DNA of 27,333 bases from an uncultured Desulfomonile sp. GTDB taxonomy: Bacteria > Desulfobacterota > Desulfomonilia > Desulfomonilales > Desulfomonilaceae. Positions 1-7,729 of this stretch are shown one piece after another. Position 1 is the stretch's first letter. Each line of letters starts with the position of its first letter. The notes below the pieces were generated by a model. That model was not told the DNA's origin and did not search any database. It saw only the letters and a program-made list of their open reading frames with translations. A program made the translations under genes and the position numbers. Location: assembly GCA_903853735.1 (NCBI GenBank), contig CAINUH010000459.1:1-27333 (forward strand), given 5' to 3'.

Positions 1-432
1 GGTGATACCGGCGATCTCCACATCGCTCAGAAGGCGCCTACAAAGTTCGGGAAAGCTTCTGTCCGCTTCGCCCCGCAGGACCATGTCAAGCTCGGGCGTC
101 TCTCCCAGAAGCAGGTCGTCGAACGCGGTGGCATGATATCCGCCGGCAATGGTTAGGATATCAGGTCTGGCTCTCTTGACGCCGGTGAGGAGTCGCAAAC
201 CTCTCTGAATAGACGAACTCGTCACCGACACACCGACCACATTCGGAGCGAGGCTGAAGATCCTCTCAATCGCCTCGGCCGCGTTGAGACCCTCGCTGAT
301 CGCATCCACCGTCCTAACTTCCACGGCTGGCAGATTCTTCACGCTGCCAGCGAGATAGGCGAGGCCGAGGGGAGGCAAAGTACTCGCCCACCCTCTTCCC
401 TCAGCCGGTGAAGTTGCCAAAACTATTCGCAT
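1..432 (-). CDS. B12-binding domain radical SAM protein, N-terminal part (runs off window)
   Basis: The frame is open for 144 codons from an ATG at 432 to the window edge, with a Shine-Dalgarno AAGGAG just upstream. The protein begins MRIVLATSPAEG and continues with PPLGLAYLAG, a run ending VGVSVTSSS, and IAGGYHAT. This is the pattern of the cobalamin-binding Rossmann domain at the N-terminus of B12-dependent radical SAM enzymes (BchE/methyltransferase-like class). The radical SAM CxxxCxxC motif would lie beyond the edge, so it is not seen and the reaction cannot be assigned. A broken copy of a related gene lies immediately upstream on the same strand. Confidence 0.85.
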   Translation of the reverse strand, partial: MRIVLATSPAEGRGWASTLPPLGLAYLAGSVKNLPAVEVRTVDAISEGLNAAEAIERIFSLAPNVVGVSVTSSSIQRGLRLLTGVKRARPDILTIAGGYHATAFDDLLLGETPELDMVLRGEADRSFPELCRRLLSDVEIAGIT

Positions 433-547
433 TGCAGGCTCCTTAGGTGGGGCTACGGCGGGGCCGCTTACCAATTCGACAAGAGTGTCCCCCTGGCGAT
501 GGCTCCCTCAGTCCCCAGTGCGCTGCCTACCCGGCAACGTAGGATTT

Positions 548-793
548 CTACTTGTCCTCACACATTCCAGAAACTAAAACCAGATCGCAATCTTTCCACT
601 GCTTGGCTAATATGCTTTGAAACACCATGTCAACAAGCTGAAGCTGCCAATCTTTCGGAAGCAGAGCCGCAACGGTTATCAGCCCCAGAGGCGCGACCAG
701 GGCTTTCTTTCCCTTCTTTCCCGTCATGCTCAAGACTCTGTTGAAAGACCAGAAAGTCTGAGGAAAATTTGGAGTCACAAGCAGAACTTTCAC
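548..793 (-). pseudogene. Truncated B12-binding radical SAM gene (N-terminal fragment)
   Basis: A GTG at 793 preceded by AAAGGA at 8 nt opens a frame of about 81 residues. It begins VKVLLVTPNFPQTFW and contains APLGLITVAALLP, then LQLVDM and DLVLVSGM, before a TAG. This closely matches the start of the B12-binding radical SAM family that carries a C-terminal DUF4070-type region, whose members are usually about 450-550 residues long. Nothing in the other frames downstream restores the family, and the next gene starts 115 nt later. It is therefore most likely a 5' remnant left by deletion. A genuine short stand-alone protein cannot be excluded. Confidence 0.65.
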
Positions 794-1237
794 AATCTTG
801 TTCCTTTCCAAAAAACCATTGTATTGTCATCCCGCCGAAAAATCAGGGGTCACCTTACCGTGGTCGGAAAGTGTCGGCCTTTTTCGCACATCTCATTCAT
901 CGGTCCTGTGCGCTTCCAATGCTGGTGCCGTTCTTCGAGAGAACTCGGTGTCGGCCTTATTGCGCCCACTTTTCCCAGAACCCATAAGCCGCTGGAGACA
1001 AATACGCAAAAAACACAAAACAAAATACGATCAGACCCTCCAGACACCTGGGCAAAGTGACCAAGTGCGGAACATCCCGAGGCTTACTCGGGAAAATAGC
1101 CACGCCCACACGCCTGCGGGCGCGGAACGTAAGACAGAAGTGACTGAATCTCTGATTTGATCTCGTTCAGAATCTTTGGGTACTCTGTCGAGGCCCAAAG
1201 AGCCCATAACCATGTTAGGGTTATTTCGTAACAAGCC
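794..1237. other. Intergenic stretch without a convincing gene
   Basis: This is about 440 bp between the end of the respiratory operon and the radical SAM fragment. Short overlapping frames exist on both strands, but none has a ribosome-binding site, domain signature or plausible composition. A weak stem (TTAGGG/CCCTAA, 1215-1241) overlaps the stop codon of the molybdopterin-family gene. It is not followed by a T-run in the direction of transcription, so it is at best a poor terminator. Confidence 0.4.
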
Positions 1238-3529
1238 CTAAGCCTTCTTGATCTTAACTTTTTGCAGTCCTGGCGCTGATGCAAAGCTCATCGTGTTTAC
1301 GCCCGCGCCTCTGGCCTTCTCCGGCAACACGGAGATTCCGTCGATCAGCGTTGCCACGGCCCCGGATTGGCGATTTCCGAATCCCCTGGCCAGCGCCACA
1401 ACTCCAGGCCTTATTCCGGGAACCACGTGAGCGCGGCACTCCACACGCACTCGCGCCAACACATCTTCCACAACAACCTTTTCACCCTGACTTATTGCAC
1501 GTTTCCGAGCGTCTGCCGAGTTAATGATCAGCCTGTTGTCCGGAAGCACCTCCAAAAGCCAGGTGTTCACCACCGACCTCGGGGACCTGTGAAATGGAAG
1601 CGTATAGGCAATCAATGTCAACTCATCACTGGTAGCCGGTTCGTCGGACTGCTGTTTTGGGGAGAGCGATACAAGAGGATCGGTCTTCCTTGGTTCAGTT
1701 GTGCGTAGAGATACCACTTCGGAATCCGCAAACAGGCCGCCTCTCTCAATCACCTTGTCTGAATCGAGGCCCTTGAGGTCAGAGACTAAACCGTCTTCCT
1801 TCATGGAATCCATTACAGCCTCAATCGTGTGCTTATAATAATCCCATGCGTTTCTAAAACTTGCGGGGTTGTCGGGCTCAAAACCTTGGAGTCTCAAGTT
1901 CGCTCCCAAAGCGATAAGTATGTCTTCCAAAAGCCTGGTCTCAGGGACGAGCGGGAAATAGGCGCCGTTTTTCTGATCGAAACCTCCTACCACCGGTCTC
2001 CTGACTCCGAAACCAGGAGACGTCACCGCAGGCGGGGACGCACACACGTCCCAACGCTCCAGATAAGTAGTGTCCGGCAGAATGTAGTCCGCAAGAGCCG
2101 CTGTTTCGGTAAGCTCCCTGTCAATTACTACGAGCATCGGGACTTTTTCGCGATCCATGAATCGTGCCGCCGCGGTTGAGGGATCGTCGTAAACTGGGTC
2201 GGCTTCCCAAACAATCAAGGCCTTTGAATTGAGACCAGAGCCCTGTGACTGTGACCCCGGGGACGGACGCATGTGGAGCAGCTTCCTCTCGGCCCGCTTC
2301 AAGAAGCCGTCATTGCTCTTGGCCAAGCCGCCCGATCCGGGAACAGACCCAACCATAAGATTGAGGTTCAGAATCAGTTTGGCTGTTTCAATGCCATCGG
2401 TTTGCGAAAAAATGCCTCGTCCAGGGACTACGGCCGACGTCTCGCGGGCCTCAGCCAGATACTTGGCGAGCTGTACAGGGATGTCGGAAGAAACCCCGCA
2501 TTCTCGTGCATAGTCCGCGGTCGTGCGCCCGGAGATTAGTTTCTCTACCATTTCTCGAGAAGTTTTGATCGCAGCGGGGTAATGTTCCACCAAGGCCTTC
2601 ATTATTGCCAAAGCCAAGGATCTGTCGGTTCCAGGTATGACAGGAACCCAAAGGTCAGACTTGGATGCCGACGTAGACAGTCTTGGATCCACCACTGCCC
2701 ACCGGAGAAACGGTCCTCTTATCCGGGCGCTTGCTATTTCTCGGGCCACAGAAACTAAAGGCTCTCCGGAATCCAGAGGAGCATCTCCAAAACTGATCAG
2801 GCAGCGTGCTCGTTTGTAGTCGGCGTCCACGGTCCCGGTGTCTTGACCGAACACACCATCAGCGGCAAGAGCAGCTATTTCTCGAGTGTTTACGTTCCCG
2901 TCTCTTAACAGAACTGAACCAGGAAATGATGCCAAGAACCGCCTGATAAAAGTTAACGCCCCCCAATCAACTCTGCCTACCAGAAAACTCAATCCCGCGC
3001 CGGCTTCACTTGATTCCCTCAAACCGCTTACGTTTCCCTCACCAAACAAATTCCCGCCGTCAATGATTTCAGTGAGAGCGTCATTCCAAGACAGAGCTTT
3101 CCATCTTCCCGATCCGCGAGGTCCGACCCTTTTCATAGGACGAGCCACTCTGAAAGGATCATAAAGCGTCTGAATTCCACTTCCTCCCACGGCGCACACC
3201 GACCCACCGGTGGTAATGGCTTTGTCCAAAGGGGTTTCAAATGGGAGCGGAGGATCTGCAGTTGCAGGATGAAATGGGCTGCCTCCGATTTTGACGACAG
3301 TTCCTTGGGCCATGCGGCAACAGATGCCACAGTTGCCGGGACACAGTGCGCAAACTGTATAAATATTTTTTATCCCGGCTAACGTCTCCAGAGGATCCAC
3401 TCCAGGGGCACCCTTTATGTATTCAGGAACAATAGGGCTTTCGCCTAGCAGCGTGCAGCCGGCGAAAAGGGAAGCTCCTCCCATCACAGTTGCAAGGCGA
3501 ATAAATTCTCTTCGGGTAAAATCCCTCAT
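1238..3529 (-). CDS. Molybdopterin-oxidoreductase-family catalytic-type subunit (PsrA/QrcB-like), Tat lipoprotein
   Basis: A 763-residue member of the complex iron-sulfur molybdoenzyme family and the last gene of the operon. The chosen ATG gives a short n-region before a twin-arginine motif (TRREFIRLA, residues 5-13). A hydrophobic stretch follows and ends in a lipobox, LFAGC, with Cys25, so it is probably a Tat-exported lipoprotein facing the periplasm. One [4Fe-4S] site is visible: C60-x2-C63-x3-C67, with the fourth Cys probably C112 after an unusually long spacer. The region where thiosulfate/polysulfide-type enzymes carry the Mo-ligating Cys appears here as LLRDGNVNTRE (about 207-217), with no Cys, Ser or Sec. 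It may therefore transfer electrons without Mo chemistry, as described for QrcB of sulfate reducers. It partners the adjacent PsrB- and PsrC-like genes. Start choice: a GTG 12 nt upstream is also possible. Confidence 0.85.
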   Translation of the reverse strand: MRDFTRREFIRLATVMGGASLFAGCTLLGESPIVPEYIKGAPGVDPLETLAGIKNIYTVCALCPGNCGICCRMAQGTVVKIGGSPFHPATADPPLPFETPLDKAITTGGSVCAVGGSGIQTLYDPFRVARPMKRVGPRGSGRWKALSWNDALTEIIDGGNLFGEGNVSGLRESSEAGAGLSFLVGRVDWGALTFIRRFLASFPGSVLLRDGNVNTREIAALAADGVFGQDTGTVDADYKRARCLISFGDAPLDSGEPLVSVAREIASARIRGPFLRWAVVDPRLSTSASKSDLWVPVIPGTDRSLALAIMKALVEHYPAAIKTSREMVEKLISGRTTADYARECGVSSDIPVQLAKYLAEARETSAVVPGRGIFSQTDGIETAKLILNLNLMVGSVPGSGGLAKSNDGFLKRAERKLLHMRPSPGSQSQGSGLNSKALIVWEADPVYDDPSTAAARFMDREKVPMLVVIDRELTETAALADYILPDTTYLERWDVCASPPAVTSPGFGVRRPVVGGFDQKNGAYFPLVPETRLLEDILIALGANLRLQGFEPDNPASFRNAWDYYKHTIEAVMDSMKEDGLVSDLKGLDSDKVIERGGLFADSEVVSLRTTEPRKTDPLVSLSPKQQSDEPATSDELTLIAYTLPFHRSPRSVVNTWLLEVLPDNRLIINSADARKRAISQGEKVVVEDVLARVRVECRAHVVPGIRPGVVALARGFGNRQSGAVATLIDGISVLPEKARGAGVNTMSFASAPGLQKVKIKKA

Positions 3530-3553
3530 GACTAATTTCACTTATACGAAAGA

Positions 3554-4444
3554 TCAGCTCAACGGGATGTCGAAACCGATAAAAACAACGGAGTACCTCA
3601 TCAGGAAAACCCCACAGATTATGAGAAGCGAGGCTATACATAGCCAACTTTTCTTTTCCCTGGTCCAGGGCAGCGTCAGAAGAGCGAGCGGGATGAGCAT
3701 GCCGGACACATACTCGCCCCATATATAAAACTTTTCGTGGAAAGCCAGCATGATGGATGCATAGCCGTCTGCGGTGGACACCAACAATGTGAGCCAGAAA
3801 CTCCCGCTCCAAAAAAGGTCCACCAGGAGGATCCCTATCATCATAAGTCTCAGGCTGGTGTATAGTTCTGTATCGAGCTTCTCCTTTCGATAACGGTCCA
3901 TGATCAGGGCCACCACGAGAAGCAGAGCGATGCCGGACAAAAGTGCAGACGTCAGGAAGTAACCCGGCATGAGTGCAGAATGCCACCATGCTCGAGCCCG
4001 CACCAGGGCAAAGGCAAAACCGGTGTAAGCATGAACGAAAATAGCCAACGGAACGGTGAAAGTTCCCAGTATCTTGGTGATCCGGTCGTTGTGAACATAG
4101 ATGAAATAAATATAGATCAGGTTTGCAATGGGATAAGCACTAAGGAGCCACGAGCCGTAAGACAGGGCCGAGGTCTTGTTAAAGTATTCAGGGACAAGTG
4201 TATGCCAGAATCGAAGAGGCTGATGCAAGTCCAGAATAAGGCAAGCCGGCGCCACCAATAACAGCGCGAATGAAATTATTGCGGCTGGGAGGGCCATCTG
4301 TTTGAATCTCTTGATCCCAAAGACGGTGGAAAGCGTGGATAGAATGAATGAACCCGCGGAGAGCCCCGTAAAATAGAAGTATAATGGAATATAAACTTTC
4401 CAAGGGATTTCGTGCGGTACGTTGTAGAGAACGGCTGCTTCCAT
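3554..4444 (-). CDS. NrfD/PsrC-family quinone-interacting membrane subunit
   Basis: A 296-residue, strongly hydrophobic protein with about eight predicted membrane segments, including YFYFTGLSAGSFILSTLSTV near the N-terminus and FAFALVRARAWWHSALMPGY in the middle. Length and the opening (IPWKVYIPLYFYFTGLSAG) fit the short PsrC/NrfD family, which exchanges electrons with menaquinol in polysulfide reductase, Nrf, Dsr and Qrc complexes. Its ATG follows directly after the stop codon of the four-cluster Fe-S gene, implying translational coupling, and the molybdopterin-family gene follows 24 nt downstream. Direction of electron flow (quinone reduction or quinol oxidation) cannot be read from sequence. 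Confidence 0.9.
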   Translation of the reverse strand: MEAAVLYNVPHEIPWKVYIPLYFYFTGLSAGSFILSTLSTVFGIKRFKQMALPAAIISFALLLVAPACLILDLHQPLRFWHTLVPEYFNKTSALSYGSWLLSAYPIANLIYIYFIYVHNDRITKILGTFTVPLAIFVHAYTGFAFALVRARAWWHSALMPGYFLTSALLSGIALLLVVALIMDRYRKEKLDTELYTSLRLMMIGILLVDLFWSGSFWLTLLVSTADGYASIMLAFHEKFYIWGEYVSGMLIPLALLTLPWTREKKSWLCIASLLIICGVFLMRYSVVFIGFDIPLS

Positions 4445-5206
4445 CTAGCGCTCTTCACCTTTTTTCCAGTATGAGGCATCCGGGCTTGGTATGTGCCGGC
4501 GATATTCGAGTATTTCGTCCTTGAAGTCATCCGAGAATTGAATCCTGCCCTTCAATGAATGATCGGCCTGAATATAGTACACTTTCGGACTGGTCCCGAG
4601 TTCAGGCTTGATAACGCTCGTGGCGATCGAAGAAAGATGGCGGGAGATATCTGAGGAGGGATCGTCCAGATCGCCAAAAATTAGCGCCTGTGCGATACAT
4701 GCCTCGACACATGCTGGTTTCAGCCCATTGTCAATTCTAGTAGCGCAGAAATCACACTTGTCCGCCGTGTTCCGGATAGGGTTGAAGAAACGGGCGTCGT
4801 ACGGACAGGCGGCTATGCACATTCCGCAGCCAATGCACTTTCCGTAATACATTACCACTACGCCGTCCTCTTCTCGTCTCACCGTTGCCTGGACAGGACA
4901 GACCTGAACACACGGAGGAACTTCGCACTGGTTGCATAGGCGCCTCAGGTACAAATTCCCCACATGTGGGAAGTATCCTTTCTGTATTCCTTTTACCCAC
5001 GAACGCCAGTATCCTAAAGGCACATTGTTTTCGCTCTTACATGCAATAGTACAGCTATGGCAACCAATACATCTGCGCTGGTCTATCAGCATTCCCCAAC
5101 GTTTGGGTTTGGTCTGAAGTTCAGTATGTTGGGTGCCGGCCGATGAATCTGTGGACTCTCCCGACGAGTTCTGGTTCACTTGGTTTGTTTCTCGGCTACT
5201 GCTCAT
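4445..5206 (-). CDS. Four-cluster [4Fe-4S] electron-transfer subunit (PsrB/TtrB/DsrO-like)
   Basis: A 253-residue ferredoxin-type protein with all 16 Cys ligands for four [4Fe-4S] clusters. These include CIGCHSCTIAC (46-56), CNQCEVPPCVQVCP, CIGCGMCIAACP, and CDFC paired with a late CVEAC. This is the classic wire between a molybdopterin-type subunit and an NrfD-type membrane subunit. The first 35 residues are polar and Ser/Thr/Asn-rich with no signal peptide. If the complex is periplasmic, this subunit would have to travel with the Tat-bearing molybdopterin-family subunit. The ribosome-binding site is weak. It sits 53 nt after the triheme cytochrome gene and abuts the PsrC-like gene. Confidence 0.92.
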   Translation of the reverse strand: MSSSRETNQVNQNSSGESTDSSAGTQHTELQTKPKRWGMLIDQRRCIGCHSCTIACKSENNVPLGYWRSWVKGIQKGYFPHVGNLYLRRLCNQCEVPPCVQVCPVQATVRREEDGVVVMYYGKCIGCGMCIAACPYDARFFNPIRNTADKCDFCATRIDNGLKPACVEACIAQALIFGDLDDPSSDISRHLSSIATSVIKPELGTSPKVYYIQADHSLKGRIQFSDDFKDEILEYRRHIPSPDASYWKKGEER

Positions 5207-5259
5207 AATGCTTGGTCACTTTGTCAGCTTATTTCCGAACTTTCGAAAAGAAGAAGAAA

Positions 5260-5799
5260 CTATTTCCGCTGGTGACAGCCGAGACAGTCCAACCGACTGA
5301 ACGATTCCTTGCCGTCGTGACAGATGCCGGTAGCACAGGTCGCGCACGCTCTAGGTACTTCATAAACTACCAAAGCCATCTCTTCCTCCGCCGGACTGCC
5401 AGCCGCAAACAGCGTAGAAGTGTCACGCCCAATTCTCACTTTTCTCTCAGGACTGTCTCTCAGGGCACGCATGACAAAGGAATCGTACTTTTGCGTTGCA
5501 AAGATCTTATCGTGACACGTCTTGCAATCCTTGTACTTACCTTCATTGAACCACATGTGATTGTAGTGCCTGAAAACAACCGGCCCGGGTGAGCCTATTG
5601 CTTGATATGGTATGCTGCCTCCTCCAAAGACAGCTGAGAGACCTAATAGACCGAATAAGACTCCGCCGGTCACGAGAACTATCAAGACGATTCCCCATGC
5701 GGTGGCCTGCAATCTCCAGTAGGGCGACGGATCTCTCAAATTCAAGACGTAATCCGCCAGTCCTTGGGATGAACTCTTAGTAGGTCCTATGTTACCCAT
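5260..5799 (-). CDS. Membrane-anchored triheme c-type cytochrome (c7-like)
   Basis: About 179 residues from the ATG at 5799, 17 nt after the flavoprotein stop. A longer frame starting at 5850 would overlap that gene. One N-terminal membrane anchor (ATAWGIVLIVLVTGGVLFGL) precedes a small periplasmic domain with three haem sites: CKTCH, the expanded CATGICH (CX4CH) and CLGCH at the extreme C-terminus. A CXXCH/CX4CH/CXXCH set is typical of c7-type triheme domains. Its position just before the PsrB/PsrC/PsrA-like genes parallels cytochrome subunits of Dsr and Qrc complexes (DsrJ is triheme, QrcA hexaheme). It probably passes electrons between the periplasmic pool and the quinone module. Confidence 0.85.
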   Translation of the reverse strand: MGNIGPTKSSSQGLADYVLNLRDPSPYWRLQATAWGIVLIVLVTGGVLFGLLGLSAVFGGGSIPYQAIGSPGPVVFRHYNHMWFNEGKYKDCKTCHDKIFATQKYDSFVMRALRDSPERKVRIGRDTSTLFAAGSPAEEEMALVVYEVPRACATCATGICHDGKESFSRLDCLGCHQRK

Positions 5800-5816
5800 A
5801 ATCAAAGCAACCGGCC

Positions 5817-7496
5817 TTATCTGATGGTGCCCACGTATGTGGTAGTCCACTGTCTCTTTTTGACTTCCGGGTTGCCGTAATCCGGAAGGACAACGGGTGA
5901 AACCCGGTCGGTCTCTATTCCAGCTTGTTCCAACTCTGTATGGTACCGACGGACGTGTTCAACGCTAAGTTTTCCGATTTCGCCGCGATCCTTGACAAAC
6001 TGTCCCGCGGATTCGCCCGCCAGGCGTCCGAAGACGGTAATGTCCAAGAGTGAATTGCCCATCAAGCGGTTTGCGCCATGGACACCGCCACCGACTTCTC
6101 CGGCAACATAGAAACCTGGAACCACTGTTGAACCATCCGGTGTGTAGGCGAGGCCACCGTTTTGGTAATGAAGGGTTGGGTAGATCAGCATGGGAAGCTT
6201 CGAGATGTCTATGCCATAGCGTATGAAAAGTATGTACTTAGCCGGAAACTCCCTCTCTACCGTACCTTCTCCTTCCAGCATATCAATCATGGGGGAATCC
6301 AACCAAACTCCAAATTTATCTCTCTGCCCAGGCACAGGAACGCCTTTCCTCATCCTAATGCATTCCCGGATGATGCTCGCAGATTCTATGTCTCTGGGCT
6401 CTCTTTCAAAAACGAATTGTTCCCCGTCGATATTAACCAGGTTGGCGCCGGCTCCTCGCACCTTCTCCGTGATAAGAAGCCCTTCGGCTTGTTCCGGGAA
6501 AACCGCTCCGGTTGGATGATACTGTGTTGCATGGAGGAAACGGACCCCTACCCCGATTCTGTACCCCATCACCAGCCCGTCGCCGGTCGCCCCGTAGTGA
6601 TTTGTGGTCATAAACTTCTGGATGTGCAGGCGGCCCGAACCACCAGTGGCCATAACCACTGCCTTGGCCTTGACTAGAAAGTATTCTTCAGTTTCAAGAT
6701 TGTAGAGAACTGCGCCCGAACAGACACCCTTATCGTCCATCACGAGTTCCACAGCAGGGGAGAACTCTAACACGCCTATGTCTTTAATCCTGTTACGAGA
6801 TTCATCCCTCAAGGTTCTCATGATCTCAGCGCCGGTCATGTCACCCGCGTAGTGCATTCTTTTGCGCGACGTGCCGGCTCCGTGAAGGGTGAACATTTTT
6901 CCGTCAGGCCGCTTGTTGAACATGCAGCCGAGACTTTCCAGCCAACCAATGACCTTGGGTGCTTCGGTCACCATCGTCGTGACCAATTCCGAGTCATTCT
7001 CGAAATGTCCTCCTCCGATAACGTCAAGGTAGTGATAGTATGGTGAATCCTTCCATTCTTTAGTTGCGGCCTGAATTCCGCCCTCAGCCATCATGGTGTT
7101 CGCGTCGCCATGTCGAAGCTTTGTGGCTATGATTACTCGCGCTCCGTGCTCCTGGGCGAGCAAGGCAGCAGCCGTACCTGCTCCACCCCCACCGATCACC
7201 AGAACATCGGTCTCGAAGTGAACTTCGTCCAAATCGATTTTGTCGGGATCCACGCGACTGCGGCACTCAAATGTGTCGGCAATTTCTTGAGCCACATCAT
7301 ATCCCTTGCTGGGGCCGACTTTCAATTGTCTGAGGGCACCGGCCCGAAAGTCAGGGTGGTATTTTTCCAGCCTGTCCTGCCTCTCGTCCAGAGTCAAAGC
7401 AGGGAACTCCTGTCCTGCTTTCTTCCTGGCAACTCTCTCAGGACGGGTCTTCTCTACTCTCTTAATAAGTTCCAACAGGTCCGGTGTGTATCCCAT
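5817..7496 (-). CDS. Fumarate reductase/succinate dehydrogenase-like flavoprotein subunit
   Basis: 559 residues from an ATG with GGAGG at 5 nt. A TTG 51 nt upstream has no ribosome-binding site. A roughly 90-residue N-terminal extension precedes the FAD Rossmann motif GGGGAG (102-107). Fumarate-type active-site residues are present: His327 in QYHPTG, Arg368 in EPRD, His443 in TLHYQNGG and Arg477 in GANRLMGNSL, matching E. coli FrdA His232, Arg287, His355 and Arg390. The covalent-FAD histidine of SdhA/FrdA (HTVAAEGG) is replaced by Asn133 (NTMMAEGG), so FAD is probably non-covalent. No signal peptide is seen, so it is cytoplasmic. It pairs with the preceding FrdB-like gene, but no cytochrome b anchor subunit accompanies them. 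Substrate is probably fumarate or a related enoate; this is inference. Confidence 0.88.
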   Translation of the reverse strand: MGYTPDLLELIKRVEKTRPERVARKKAGQEFPALTLDERQDRLEKYHPDFRAGALRQLKVGPSKGYDVAQEIADTFECRSRVDPDKIDLDEVHFETDVLVIGGGGAGTAAALLAQEHGARVIIATKLRHGDANTMMAEGGIQAATKEWKDSPYYHYLDVIGGGHFENDSELVTTMVTEAPKVIGWLESLGCMFNKRPDGKMFTLHGAGTSRKRMHYAGDMTGAEIMRTLRDESRNRIKDIGVLEFSPAVELVMDDKGVCSGAVLYNLETEEYFLVKAKAVVMATGGSGRLHIQKFMTTNHYGATGDGLVMGYRIGVGVRFLHATQYHPTGAVFPEQAEGLLITEKVRGAGANLVNIDGEQFVFEREPRDIESASIIRECIRMRKGVPVPGQRDKFGVWLDSPMIDMLEGEGTVEREFPAKYILFIRYGIDISKLPMLIYPTLHYQNGGLAYTPDGSTVVPGFYVAGEVGGGVHGANRLMGNSLLDITVFGRLAGESAGQFVKDRGEIGKLSVEHVRRYHTELEQAGIETDRVSPVVLPDYGNPEVKKRQWTTTYVGTIR

Positions 7497-7729
7497 TACT
7501 GCCTCCGGATATGAAAGGACCAAGGATTTTTTCGCTGCCGTGGTCAAGAAGTATTTTTCTGCTACGAAAGAACTTTCTTCAGGCGTTCCGAACCAAAATC
7601 AGATCTGAGACGCGCCGACTCGGCAATTTTTCTCGACGGACGACAGTCTAATTGTTGGAGCATTTGAACTTCCCCGTCTCGTCTTATCCCGAATTCGCGT
7701 ATGTCATCCGCAGCGTCGGATGGTTGAGT
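7497..7729. other. Longest non-coding gap inside the respiratory operon
   Basis: This is 233 bp between the FrdB-like and FrdA-like genes, whereas most neighbours in the operon overlap or nearly touch. A 33-codon minus-strand frame (7562-7663, ATG with GGGGAAG upstream) is the only candidate gene; it matches nothing I recognise. No clear promoter or terminator was seen. Confidence 0.35.

Noticed and set aside
617..1060. A 147-codon plus-strand frame
   Set aside because: It overlaps the radical SAM fragment on the other strand and has no recognisable domain or ribosome-binding site.
3423..3989. A 188-codon minus-strand frame
   Set aside because: It is an alternate frame of the PsrC-like gene and the start of the molybdopterin-family gene, both of which have clear family motifs.
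1238..5206. A dedicated thiosulfate, tetrathionate or polysulfide reductase
   Set aside because: The architecture fits, but the Mo-ligand position appears lost and cytochrome and Frd-like partners are present, so a specific sulfur substrate is not supported.
7562..7663. A 33-codon minus-strand ORF with GGGGAAG upstream
   Set aside because: It is too short and unlike anything known. Noted only in the operon-gap entry.
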